NCBI RefSeq assembly: GCF_013184495.1
Contig: NZ_JAAOIY010000006.1
Location: 62,001 to 126,000, forward strand
Length of the DNA stretch: 64,000 nucleotides
Source: Sporosarcina jiandibaonis
Lineage (GTDB): Bacteria; Bacillota; Bacilli; Bacillales_A; Planococcaceae
Direction: 5' to 3'
How positions within the stretch are numbered: position 1 is the stretch's first letter; every line of letters begins with the position of its first letter. A model generated the notes under the pieces. That model saw nothing but the letters and a program-made list of their open reading frames with translations, searched no databases and was not told the origin of the DNA. The translations under genes and the position numbers were made by a program. This document shows positions 16,622 through 24,979 of this stretch, in pieces.

Positions 16622-18175
16622 TTATTTACTTTTTTTAAAATAGCTGACATCGTCCGGATTAATCCATCTATCGTTTGTCCAGCCGTCCAAGTTGTAATCG
16701 TTCATGCATTCTTCCGCAAACTTCTCAAACTGGTCCGCCTGACCACTCATATTGGCTACTACTAAATTTTCAAGCCGGATATTTTCATGGTTCCCGGAGT
16801 AATTGCGCTCGTATAATTCATGCCTGCCCCCGTACTCAGTCCCGATGACATCCCATAATAATTTGATAAGCTTAATTTTTTCCTCCGCTTTAACACCGTA
16901 TGATCCTCTATATAACTTATCGAGATACGGCCTCAACTCTGGGTTTTTAAAGTCTTGAGCACTTGATGGTTGCGCTATTAAACTTCCCGCGACTACATTC
17001 TCGATAATCTCTTTTACTCTCGGCCATCCTTCAGACATGAACATCCGGTAAGCAAGACCATAATTCAAATTGGGCAGGACTGTGCCGTTTCTTCCTTCAT
17101 CCGGATTCAACGCCATTGCATCACTTAATGCCCAAAACATATTTTTCCATGCAATTACTTCGCCCACGTTCACTTGAACGCCGCGAAATTGGTCTGTCCC
17201 ATTCATTTTTACAGCTTTTAATAGTAATCCTGAAACAAAATCGAGCTTTACAGCTAGTCTTGTCACGCCGTGGAACGTGAAACGATTCAAGAAACCACTT
17301 TCCGCGAAGAAGTTGTTCGCCTTCTCGATATCTTTATAAATGATGACATTCTCCCATGGAATGATCGCCATATCAAATACGAGAACAGAATCATTTTCAT
17401 CGAAACGACTGCTAAGCGGATAGTCGAATGGACTTCCCATTACGGCCGCTGTCATCTCATAAGATGTTCTACTGATCAGCTTCACGCCTGGTGTATCCAT
17501 CGAAGCGATAAATACTAACGCATAGTTTTCATCTGTAATTGGCGCAGCACCGTAATGCGCTACAAAATTGTAGTTCGTTAAGGCAGAGCCTGTAGCAACC
17601 ATCTTCGCGCCGCTGACAATAATGCCTTCGTCCGTTTCGCCTTCTGTCCGGATAAAAATATCTTTGACGGCTTCAAGAGGGGTATGTCGATCGACAGGCG
17701 GATTAATAATTGCATGGTTGAAATACCAATTTCGTTCTTGCGCTTCTTTATACCATCGTCGCGCGTTATTCGCGTATTTTCCGTAGTAATCTGGATCCGC
17801 TCCGAGTGTTCCAAGAAATGCTGCTTTGTAATCCGGAGATCTCCCCATTTGCCCGAAAGTCAGCTTCGCCCACCCGGCAATCGCATCTCTGGATTCCAGT
17901 AATTCCTTGGAATTCTTGTCCACTCTAAAGTATTTTTGCGTGAATCCTCCGTTACCCGTGTCCGTCTCAGTTGTCAGAACATCTTTAGTTTTTTCATCAT
18001 GCAGCGCATCGTAGAGCCTCGCGATAGAACGGGCAGCATTTCGAAAAGCCGGGTGAGTCGTGACGTCTTTCACTTTCTCTCCATGAAGCCAAATTTCACG
18101 TCCATCTTTCAGACTTTCCAAATACTCTTGTCCAGTCAATGGAATCGTAGTCTTTTTCTCTTCATCTACTTTCAT
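16622..18175 (-). CDS. Flavin-dependent phenol/4-hydroxyphenylacetate hydroxylase, oxygenase component
   Basis: 517 aa of the HpaB/PheA family, which uses reduced FAD from a partner reductase to hydroxylate phenols ortho to the OH. Family blocks include YESLKDGREIWLHGEKV at the N-terminus, RNWYFNHAIINPPVDRH, and SGAKMVATGSALTNYNFVAHYG. The start is the ATG at 18175, placed correctly behind AAAGGAGG; an in-frame upstream ATG has no such site. The partner reductase is encoded just upstream but behind a terminator. Linkage to an intradiol dioxygenase favours a phenol-to-catechol role over 4-hydroxyphenylacetate, whose product is normally cleaved extradiol. Confidence 0.88.
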   Translation of the reverse strand: MKVDEEKKTTIPLTGQEYLESLKDGREIWLHGEKVKDVTTHPAFRNAARSIARLYDALHDEKTKDVLTTETDTGNGGFTQKYFRVDKNSKELLESRDAIAGWAKLTFGQMGRSPDYKAAFLGTLGADPDYYGKYANNARRWYKEAQERNWYFNHAIINPPVDRHTPLEAVKDIFIRTEGETDEGIIVSGAKMVATGSALTNYNFVAHYGAAPITDENYALVFIASMDTPGVKLISRTSYEMTAAVMGSPFDYPLSSRFDENDSVLVFDMAIIPWENVIIYKDIEKANNFFAESGFLNRFTFHGVTRLAVKLDFVSGLLLKAVKMNGTDQFRGVQVNVGEVIAWKNMFWALSDAMALNPDEGRNGTVLPNLNYGLAYRMFMSEGWPRVKEIIENVVAGSLIAQPSSAQDFKNPELRPYLDKLYRGSYGVKAEEKIKLIKLLWDVIGTEYGGRHELYERNYSGNHENIRLENLVVANMSGQADQFEKFAEECMNDYNLDGWTNDRWINPDDVSYFKKSK

Positions 18176-18303
18176 TATTTCTTTCCTCCTTTTAATTACA
18201 TGGTTCAATCCAACGTCTCAAATCCCCATTCCTGCTTGGACCCAGAATGAAATGAAGAGTTGTCCATAATCCATTGTATTTATGCGCCTCTAGTATTATT
18301 CAT

Positions 18304-18349
18304 AAAAAAACTAGTTAGCCATGGGAATTCTCTTAGGTCCAACTAGTTT
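18304..18349 (-). terminator. Terminator after the flavin reductase gene
   Basis: AAACTAGTT and AACTAGTTT arms, with TTTTTTT following on the minus strand. It separates the reductase gene from the hydroxylase operon. Confidence 0.8.
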
Positions 18350-18357
18350 CCTTCCGT

Positions 18358-18831
18358 TTAGGTGCTCGGACTATCTGAAGTAATTGATGCAAATTTACCT
18401 TTGTAATAACTTAAGGGCCTTCCTTCAGCAGAGTTATAGTTAATTACTTTCCCGACATATAAAACATGGTCACCGCCGTCGTATTTAGCCCATGGTTCGC
18501 ACTCCAAATAAGCGAGCGAATCTTTTAAGCGGTGGCAATGCGTGCCCTTTTCCCAGCTGAAAGGTTCATTGTCGAGCGGTCTTCCGGCAAAATGCATCGC
18601 AGTATCTTGCTGCGTTTCTTTTAAAATATTTATTGTGAAATGGTTGTTTTTCAAAAACTGAAAAGCCTTCGTTTTTCGATCTACAGATACGAGCAGTAAC
18701 GGCGGATCCAATGATACTGATGTAAATGAATTCGCTGTGAACCCGTGTTTTCCGTTATCTGTCTCGCATGTGACGACTGTTACGCCTGTTGCGAAGTGTC
18801 CAAAGCATTTTCTTAATTCCTTCGTATTCAT
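18358..18831 (-). CDS. Flavin reductase (HpaC/PheA2-like)
   Basis: 157-aa flavin reductase domain protein: FGHFATGVTVVTCETDNGKHGFTANSFTSVSLDPPLLLVSVDRKTKAFQ is the classical flavin-binding N-terminal region and the GDHVLYVGKVINY block lies near the end. It would use NAD(P)H to make the reduced flavin consumed by the neighbouring hydroxylase. It is transcribed on its own with a private terminator. ATG at 18831 behind GGAGGAACG. Confidence 0.9.
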   Translation of the reverse strand: MNTKELRKCFGHFATGVTVVTCETDNGKHGFTANSFTSVSLDPPLLLVSVDRKTKAFQFLKNNHFTINILKETQQDTAMHFAGRPLDNEPFSWEKGTHCHRLKDSLAYLECEPWAKYDGGDHVLYVGKVINYNSAEGRPLSYYKGKFASITSDSPST

Positions 18832-18925
18832 CCTCGTTCCTCCTTTTATTTCATCAGATGCCCGAAACTCTTCTAAAGTCTATTCCATTGTCCCTATTCT
18901 TTATTACTCCCGAATACGCAAATAA

Positions 18926-18957
18926 GCACACCACTTGTACGCGACAAGGGTGTGCTA
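18926..18957 (-). terminator. Probable terminator after the MetE-like gene
   Basis: AGCACACC (18926-18933) and GGTGTGCT (18950-18957) with extra pairing ACTTGT/ACAAG inside; the T run on the minus strand (TTATTTG) is interrupted, so confidence is moderate. Confidence 0.55.
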
Positions 18958-18988
18958 ATACTTTGAACTTTTTATGATTTGTTAACCT

Positions 18989-20113
18989 TTATTTTTGTGA
19001 CCAAATTTCCTTCGAGATATCAACGATAAACTTCAACTTTTCCCATTGTTCCTCTTCTGTTAGATTATTTCCATGATGTGTTGAAGCAAAACCGCACTGC
19101 GGGCTTAAGCATAGTTGTTCAAGCGGAACATATTTGGACGCTTCTTCTATTCGAGATTTAATCAGTTCTTTGTCTTCTAGCTCTCCATTTTTCGAAGTCA
19201 CAACGCCTAGCACGACTTGCGCACCGCCATTCGGGATATGCTCAAGCGGTTTAAAGTCTCCTGAACGATTATCGTCATATTCTAAGAAGAAGCCATCAAC
19301 TTTTTCTTTTGCTAGTAAAGTCGGAGCAATTAAATCATAGCTACCTTCAAATGCCCAGTTAGAGCGGTAGTTTCCCCGGCATAAATGTGTTGAAACGACC
19401 AGATCTTCTGGTTTCCCTTCCAATACGCCGTTTGCTATACGGAGAGCCAAATCAATCAAATATTCTCTCGAGAATTCGCCATCATTAAATGGAATGTCCG
19501 GCGAAGAAAGCCCCGCAATATACACATCATCCAATTGTAAATAACGAACGCCCGCATCATAGAATGCTTTGAAAGCGTCACGGTAAGTTTGAATAACGTC
19601 CTTTGCATATTCTTCAATATCCGGATAGATGTTTTCGTCTCTGATTCCTTCATTAAATAATTGGTTCGGGCTTGGAATTGTTTGTTTGGCAACAGCACGA
19701 CCAGCAACGATTTCATTGAATTCGATAAAATCTTTAACATGCGGGTGGTCAGGATTGAATGAAATCTTTCCAGTGTTACGGACATTATATCTTTCTGTTT
19801 CTTCATTGCCATTAAAAATATAGCCTACTTCAGGGATATATCCTTCTACACCATTCAAATGCTCTAGAAAATCTGTGTGCCAAAATCGACGTCTAAATTC
19901 TCCGTCGGTTACTAATTCTAAACCGATTTCAATTTGCTTATCGACAACTCGTTTAATTTCAGTCGTTTCCACCTCACGCAATTGTTCGGCTGTGATTTCG
20001 CCCGCTTGAAACTTTTTCCGTGCATTGTGTATGCTTTCCGGTCGTAGTAAACTCCCTACATGATCCGCCTTAAATGGTGCTTTTGTCAATGTCTCCGTCA
20101 GTGTTTTTGTCAT
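18989..20113 (-). CDS. MetE-like cobalamin-independent methyltransferase (YxjG/YxjH type)
   Basis: 374 aa corresponding to the C-terminal catalytic half of MetE. It begins ADHVGSLLRPESI and shows the zinc-binding His/Cys positions in TDGEFRRRFW, STHLCRGNYR and LSPQCGFAST. Short MetE-like proteins such as B. subtilis YxjG/YxjH are thought to act in methionine recycling with a small methyl donor. The ATG at 20113 has AGAAGGAA at 8 nt and is preferred to the TTG at 20134. A SAM-I riboswitch with its terminator lies directly upstream, so the gene should be on when SAM is low. Confidence 0.9.
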   Translation of the reverse strand: MTKTLTETLTKAPFKADHVGSLLRPESIHNARKKFQAGEITAEQLREVETTEIKRVVDKQIEIGLELVTDGEFRRRFWHTDFLEHLNGVEGYIPEVGYIFNGNEETERYNVRNTGKISFNPDHPHVKDFIEFNEIVAGRAVAKQTIPSPNQLFNEGIRDENIYPDIEEYAKDVIQTYRDAFKAFYDAGVRYLQLDDVYIAGLSSPDIPFNDGEFSREYLIDLALRIANGVLEGKPEDLVVSTHLCRGNYRSNWAFEGSYDLIAPTLLAKEKVDGFFLEYDDNRSGDFKPLEHIPNGGAQVVLGVVTSKNGELEDKELIKSRIEEASKYVPLEQLCLSPQCGFASTHHGNNLTEEEQWEKLKFIVDISKEIWSQK

Positions 20114-20156
20114 TTCGCCATTCCTTCTTTCCAATTATATTAATAACCAGAATAAG

Positions 20157-20185
20157 AAAAACCTCTTCATTTAATAAGAAGAGGT
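20157..20185 (-). terminator. SAM-riboswitch expression-platform terminator
   Basis: ACCTCTTC (20161-20168) and GAAGAGGT (20178-20185) form a stem followed on the minus strand by TTTTTC, between the aptamer and the methyltransferase start. Confidence 0.85.
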
Positions 20186-20199
20186 CGGCATTTACCGTT

Positions 20200-20308
20200 G
20201 TTCACTCTTCTCATCTCCAAGCTTGCGCTACTGGAATTAGCACAGTACTTAAAAAGTCTGTTGCTGAGGCTTCAAAGGGCCAGTCCCTCCACCTCTCTGG
20301 ATAAGAAA
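20200..20308 (-). ncRNA. SAM-I (S-box) riboswitch aptamer
   Basis: On the minus strand the S-box signature is complete: CTTATCCAGAGAGGTGGAGG, GACTGGCCC, GAAGCCTCAGCAACAG, GTGCTAATTCCAG, and a closing GATGAGA that pairs with TCTTATC for P1. The order and spacing match S-box leaders controlling methionine genes in Bacillales. Confidence 0.95.
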
Positions 20309-20334
20309 GTTTTACTATTTAGTTATTGAGTAAC

Positions 20335-20363
20335 ACTTTACACATGCCCTCATCTAATGTCAA
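20335..20363 (-). promoter_or_regulatory. Sigma-A promoter of the S-box transcript
   Basis: Minus-strand TTGACA (20363-20358), 17-nt spacer, TAAAGT (20340-20335), about 25 nt ahead of the aptamer. Confidence 0.75.
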
Positions 20364-20405
20364 GGTTATTTTGAATATTTATACTGTTGTAACTAGATTA
20401 ATAAA

Positions 20406-20444
20406 TAAAACCGCCTTGAATTAATCATCATTCAAGGCGGTTAA
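20406..20444 (-). terminator. Terminator of the AbgT-family gene
   Basis: AACCGCCTTGAA and TTCAAGGCGGTT arms with a 10-nt loop, T-rich on the minus strand; lies 12 nt after the transporter stop. Confidence 0.85.
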
Positions 20445-20455
20445 AATAGAAATCA

Positions 20456-21988
20456 TTATTTAGTATAGTAAATTCCCGAACCTGGTCCGAGATCGATTCC
20501 GAACAGCATCCAAACGACGAGCGTAAGCGTCCAGAATACAAGGAAAAACATACTGTATGGGAACATGACGGAAATCAGTGTTCCGATACCCATTTTTCTG
20601 TCATACTTTTGCGCAAATGCTATAATAATTGCGAAATAAGTCATTAACGGTGAAATGATATTCGTTGCCGAATCCGCAACACGGTAGGCCATTTGTGTTA
20701 ATTCTGGCGAATAGCCGAGTTGCATCATGATTGGTACGAATACCGGTGCCATCATCGCCCATTTTGCGGACGCGCTTCCGATGAATAAATTGATGAATGC
20801 AGAGATTAAAATGAACATTAGTATTAATGGAATACCTGTTAAGTTGATGCTATCTAGGAACTGCGCTCCGTACACACCGATAACAAGTCCCATATTTGAT
20901 TCTGAGAAAAATGCGACGAACTGTCCTGCTGTGAATGATAGAACGATAAACATTCCCATGGATGCCATAGTCGCGGTCATCATTGCGGCAACGTCTTTAT
21001 CGCTTCGAATTCCTTTTGTAACTTTTCCATATACCAAGCCAGGGACGAAGAAAAGAATTGCAATAATTGGCACTAAAGAGCTCATAAATGGTGAACGAAT
21101 AATCGGCATATCCCCTTCTACTCCGCGAAGCGGTCCCCAAGAAGGTAAAATTAATAATGACACAAGAATACTGGCAACGACGATGGATACTCCTGCCCAC
21201 GTCAAACCTTTTTTCTCGATCGGTTTCAGTTTCTCTAATTTCTCGCGGAACTCGCCTTTGTATTCGCCAAGGCGTGGTTCTACGATTTTTTCTGTAACCC
21301 AGGCGCCGACAATTGTTAAAACAAATACGGATGCCGCGATGAAATAATAGTTCATAGCAATATTCATGTTTTCAGCGTAAGTCGGGTCGATAATGGCTGC
21401 TGCTGCAATGGTTAATTCTCCAAGTAGCGCATCAGTTCCGGAAAGGAATAAGTTCGCACTAAATCCGCCCGAAACACCGGCAAATGCGGCAGCGAGTCCT
21501 GCGAGCGGATGTCTGCCAATTGCTGCAAAAATAACTGCACCTAATGGCGGCAAGACAACATACCCTGCATCAGAAGCAACACTAGACATGACACCAGCAA
21601 ATACAAGTCCTAGCGTAATAAGTCGTTGTGGAACAGATAAAACAAATCCACGTAAGATTGCACTGATTAAGCCGGTTCCTTCCGCTAATCCGATTCCCAA
21701 CATCGTAACGAGTACAACACCTAGTGGCGCAAAGCCAACAAAGTTCGCAGTCATTTGTGTAAATATGTATTCAATTCCTTCAGCACTTAGCATGTTTTTA
21801 ACGGTGATCATTTCACCCGCTTTTCCAGGATGCTCAACGCTAACGCCAAATAACGAAACAATCCATGATACAATCAAAACTAATAAAGCTAAAGCTGCGA
21901 ATAATGTTACTGGATGCGGCAGCCTGTTCCCAGTTGTCTCTACCATATTCAAAAACCTTTGAAAGAGACTTGTCTTCTTTGTTTTCAA
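20456..21988 (-). CDS. AbgT-family transporter (p-aminobenzoyl-glutamate-type)
   Basis: 510-aa membrane protein of the AbgT family. Characteristic segments include GNRLPHPVTLFAALA near the N-terminus, PLGVVLVTMLGIGLAEGTGLI, and SSVASDAGYVVLPPLGAVIFAAIGRHPLAGLAAAFAGVSGGFSANL, with paired re-entrant hairpins. Family members import p-aminobenzoyl-glutamate or export antimetabolites such as sulfonamides. The start is TTG at 21988 with GGAAGGAG upstream; a more distal in-frame TTG overlaps that site. It is monocistronic with its own terminator; its promoter was not resolved. Confidence 0.88.
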   Translation of the reverse strand: MKTKKTSLFQRFLNMVETTGNRLPHPVTLFAALALLVLIVSWIVSLFGVSVEHPGKAGEMITVKNMLSAEGIEYIFTQMTANFVGFAPLGVVLVTMLGIGLAEGTGLISAILRGFVLSVPQRLITLGLVFAGVMSSVASDAGYVVLPPLGAVIFAAIGRHPLAGLAAAFAGVSGGFSANLFLSGTDALLGELTIAAAAIIDPTYAENMNIAMNYYFIAASVFVLTIVGAWVTEKIVEPRLGEYKGEFREKLEKLKPIEKKGLTWAGVSIVVASILVSLLILPSWGPLRGVEGDMPIIRSPFMSSLVPIIAILFFVPGLVYGKVTKGIRSDKDVAAMMTATMASMGMFIVLSFTAGQFVAFFSESNMGLVIGVYGAQFLDSINLTGIPLILMFILISAFINLFIGSASAKWAMMAPVFVPIMMQLGYSPELTQMAYRVADSATNIISPLMTYFAIIIAFAQKYDRKMGIGTLISVMFPYSMFFLVFWTLTLVVWMLFGIDLGPGSGIYYTK

Positions 21989-22207
21989 TGTAATACTCCT
22001 TCCACTCAGCAATTCATTATCAAATATTCAGAAAATAAAGCGTTTCCTCTATTGAATATGTATCAGTATATAAGAACTTTATTTATACTTAAATAGGCAA
22101 ACGATAAGTCTAACTATGAAGAACTATCCTTACCTTTACACTTTTCAAAAAGGTCATATCAAGATACACTCACTACAAGGTTTGCAATAGTGAATGGAGG
22201 TTCTAGG

Positions 22208-22942
22208 ATGAAAGTAATACCAGTAGGAATTTGGGGCGGGTATCCAAAAGCGAATGAGGCGACCTCATCGTTTTTGATTGAACACGAGGGATTCCATTGC
22301 CTTGTCGATTGCGGAAGCGGTGTTCTTGCTTCTTTACAAAACTTTTTGCCATTGGAGAAATTAGATGCTGTTGTGATTAGTCATTACCATGCAGATCATA
22401 TTGCCGATTTAGGCAGTCTGCAATATAGCCGACTGATTCAATACTATTTGAACAATCCATCTCCTGTATTGCCGATTTATGGGCATGTTCAAGATGAAGA
22501 CAACTTTGCAAAACTGTCCTATAAAGAGCGAACGCAAGGTATTGCAATCTTTGAAGAAAAAACTGCGCAAATCGGCCCTTTTACAGTGAGTTTTTGCCGA
22601 ACTGACCATCCTGTTTATTGTCTTGCAATGAAGTTCACAGTTGGTGATCGTTCCATTGTTTTAACGGCTGACACTGAGTGGCGTGATGAGCTCGTCGATT
22701 TTGCACGGGGCACTGATTTATTAATTAGCGAAGCGAATTTATATGAAGAACATATCGGTGTTGCGCCAGGCCATATGGGTGGAAGCGAAGCGGGTAAATT
22801 GGCACAGCTGGCGGATGTAAAACGACTCGTTTTAACACATCTGCCGTTACATGGAAACATTGAGGAAATTCTTGAAGCTGCAATGACCAATTTCGATGGA
22901 GCTGCTGAAATTGCTGAAGTCGAGAAAGTTTATTTGGTTTGA
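22208..22942 (+). CDS. MBL-fold hydrolase (YhfI/RNase Z-like)
   Basis: 244 aa. The metal-binding motif SHYHADHIADLG is at about 64-75, followed by CRTDHPVYCLA, LTADTEW and a late LTHLPLHGN His. It resembles the YhfI group, whose substrate is unknown. The ATG at 22208 follows GGAGGTTC directly; the longer frame from 22190 would place the start in front of that site. It is a single-gene unit ending at a hairpin. Confidence 0.85.
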   Translation: MKVIPVGIWGGYPKANEATSSFLIEHEGFHCLVDCGSGVLASLQNFLPLEKLDAVVISHYHADHIADLGSLQYSRLIQYYLNNPSPVLPIYGHVQDEDNFAKLSYKERTQGIAIFEEKTAQIGPFTVSFCRTDHPVYCLAMKFTVGDRSIVLTADTEWRDELVDFARGTDLLISEANLYEEHIGVAPGHMGGSEAGKLAQLADVKRLVLTHLPLHGNIEEILEAAMTNFDGAAEIAEVEKVYLV

Positions 22943-22962
22943 TTGGAGAAGACAATGAATAG

Positions 22963-23006
22963 AAAAAACCGTTAATAACTCGACTGAAGTAATTAACGGC
23001 TTTCTT
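22963..23006. terminator. Bidirectional terminator between convergent genes
   Basis: CCGTTAAT (22969-22976) and ATTAACGG (22992-22999), with A's on the left and a T-rich right side. It serves the YhfI-like gene and the AcoR-like regulator. Confidence 0.7.
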
Positions 23007-23013
23007 CTCAACT

Positions 23014-24759
23014 CTACTTGATATTATATTCTTTCATTTTACGATAAAGCGTATTGCGGCTAATTTTTAGTCGTTCCGCGGCTACGCTAATATTCCCTTC
23101 AGCAATACGTATATATTTTTCCATTACAGATTTTTCCGCATCTTTTAAGGGGTCCATGTCATCCGTAATTTCTATGCTTGTACAACCAGCACCAATTTGG
23201 ATATCTTCAGGAACGATTACTTCCCCCTCGGCTAAAAAGCTCGCTTCTATTAGAACACTCATAAGCTCCCGGATATTACCGGGCCACTTATGGGATAAAA
23301 TCTTTTGCTTTGCTTCTTCTGACAGCGTTAAATCCGAATACCCTTTCTCCTCTAATAAGCTATTCGCCATTTGGATTAGGTCCGTTCGTACACGAAGTGA
23401 CGGAAGTATGATTTGTATCCCCTTTAAGCGGTAATATAAATCCGCACGAAAACGTTTTGCCTCAATTTCTTTTATTAAATTTTTATTCGTAGCGGCGATA
23501 ATTCTCACATCTATTTCCTTCGTAGTTGTACTCCCAACCGGCGTAATTTCCTTCTCTTGCAATGCCCTCAGCAACGTAACTTGAGCACGCAAAGACATAT
23601 CACCAATTTCATCAAGAAAGAGTGTGCCATTTTGGGCTGCTTCAAATTTCCCTTTCCTCCCTTCCTGATTTGCACCTGTAAAGGATCCGCCAATATAACC
23701 GAATAGCTCGCTTTCGATAAGGGATTCAGATATCGCCCCGCAATTAACCGCAACAAATGGCGAATGGCTTCGCATACTTTCGGAGTGGATCGATTGGGCA
23801 AACAGCTCTTTACCTGTTCCGGTTTCCCCGATAAGTAGAATTGGTATATCGGTAGCGGCCGCTCTTTCGGCCATTTTCTTTATGCGCACTACAGAAGGAC
23901 AATTACCCTTAATATCTGAAAATGTATATAAACGTTTTTCTTTCTTATATTTTTTATGAATTGCAACTGACCGTATCGAGTTCTTGCAATCGCTTGTAAA
24001 CGTATCAATAATAAATCGATCTATATTATTTAACTTTTGACCAATATTATTTTGTCCGATAATGGCTTTTGCTCGATTATTCGCGCGGATTATACGATGT
24101 TCTTCATCTAGCGAAAGGAATGGTACTGTAATATATTTATTAATGCTATGTTCAAATTCTTTAATAGTGAGATGGTATTCATTATTCATTTTGCGAAGCA
24201 AGATTCTATTTCCAATGTCGCCTGCAATAATTTGAGTCAATGTAAAAATGTAAGGGTGATAGTGTTCTTTTTTCCCACTAATGTTAACTGCTCCAAGAAT
24301 TTCGCCTGATGGAGAAAAAATCGGAGATGCAGCACATGTTAAAAAATGCGCAGAGGCGTTAAAATGCTGACTTCCATGAACCCTAACGGGATTTTTCTCC
24401 AGCAATGCAACACCCATCGCATTTGTTCCTCTATTATCTTCAAGCCAATTCGTTCCAACTACCATTTGCACTTCACTAGCTAAGTTTTCATCTCCCAATG
24501 TGTAAATTATTATTCCGTGACGGTCAACAATCGAAACTATATGGCCCATCTTCCTAAAAGCAGGATATAAGTTCTTTAAACTTGCGATTGCAGAATGAGT
24601 CAGCTCTTGATTTCTGTTAAGAACTTCAGTAATTTGATAATGATCTAAAACGGTGCTATCTACTGGATCAGTCGGTTTAAATCCATATTCTTCACAACGT
24701 TTCCATGAATCTTGAATCATTTTCTCCTCAACAACGTTCTCTTTCAACAAGAAACTCAC
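23014..24759 (-). CDS. Sigma-54-dependent transcriptional activator (AcoR-like)
   Basis: 581 aa. An N-terminal GAF-type sensory region (about 50-190), a PAS-like segment (210-260), the AAA+ domain (290-520) with Walker A GETGTGKE, Walker B LFLDEIGDM and the sigma-54 contact loop GSFTGA (Ser instead of the usual Ala), and a C-terminal Fis-type helix-turn-helix (NISVAAERLKISRNTLYRKMKEYNIK). It is divergent from a gene with a clear -24/-12 promoter, so that gene is its probable target. The sensed signal is unknown; an aldehyde or alcohol is a reasonable guess from context. Confidence 0.93.
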   Translation of the reverse strand: MSFLLKENVVEEKMIQDSWKRCEEYGFKPTDPVDSTVLDHYQITEVLNRNQELTHSAIASLKNLYPAFRKMGHIVSIVDRHGIIIYTLGDENLASEVQMVVGTNWLEDNRGTNAMGVALLEKNPVRVHGSQHFNASAHFLTCAASPIFSPSGEILGAVNISGKKEHYHPYIFTLTQIIAGDIGNRILLRKMNNEYHLTIKEFEHSINKYITVPFLSLDEEHRIIRANNRAKAIIGQNNIGQKLNNIDRFIIDTFTSDCKNSIRSVAIHKKYKKEKRLYTFSDIKGNCPSVVRIKKMAERAAATDIPILLIGETGTGKELFAQSIHSESMRSHSPFVAVNCGAISESLIESELFGYIGGSFTGANQEGRKGKFEAAQNGTLFLDEIGDMSLRAQVTLLRALQEKEITPVGSTTTKEIDVRIIAATNKNLIKEIEAKRFRADLYYRLKGIQIILPSLRVRTDLIQMANSLLEEKGYSDLTLSEEAKQKILSHKWPGNIRELMSVLIEASFLAEGEVIVPEDIQIGAGCTSIEITDDMDPLKDAEKSVMEKYIRIAEGNISVAAERLKISRNTLYRKMKEYNIK

Positions 24760-24861
24760 CTCTTATGACCTATTTTATAATTACACTAGGTGGCTGATGT
24801 TTCAATTGAATGATTATACTTCCCACTGTCTCAAAATTATACACTAAACCGTTCAAGAATG

Positions 24862-24880
24862 TAACAATTCTGAATTGTTA
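24862..24880. promoter_or_regulatory. Candidate upstream activator site
   Basis: Inverted repeat TAACAATT-CTG-AATTGTTA, 38 nt upstream of the -24 element. TGTTTCA and TGTCTCA half sites occur near 24798 and 24828. Binding by the AcoR-like protein is inferred only from position. Confidence 0.4.
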
Positions 24881-24917
24881 TTCTCCTGGAATGTTAATCT
24901 ACTAAGGACTGCAGACT

Positions 24918-24932
24918 TGGCACGAAACTTGC
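24918..24932 (+). promoter_or_regulatory. Sigma-54 (-24/-12) promoter
   Basis: TGGCAC-N5-TTGC (TGGCAC 24918-24923, GAAAC, TTGC 24929-24932), a perfect match to the sigma-54 consensus, 47 nt upstream of the dehydrogenase ATG. sigL itself is in this window at 57060. Confidence 0.9.
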
Positions 24933-24979
24933 ATATTACTAAAGTGCAAGGACAAACTTTTTATAGGGGGTATTTATTT

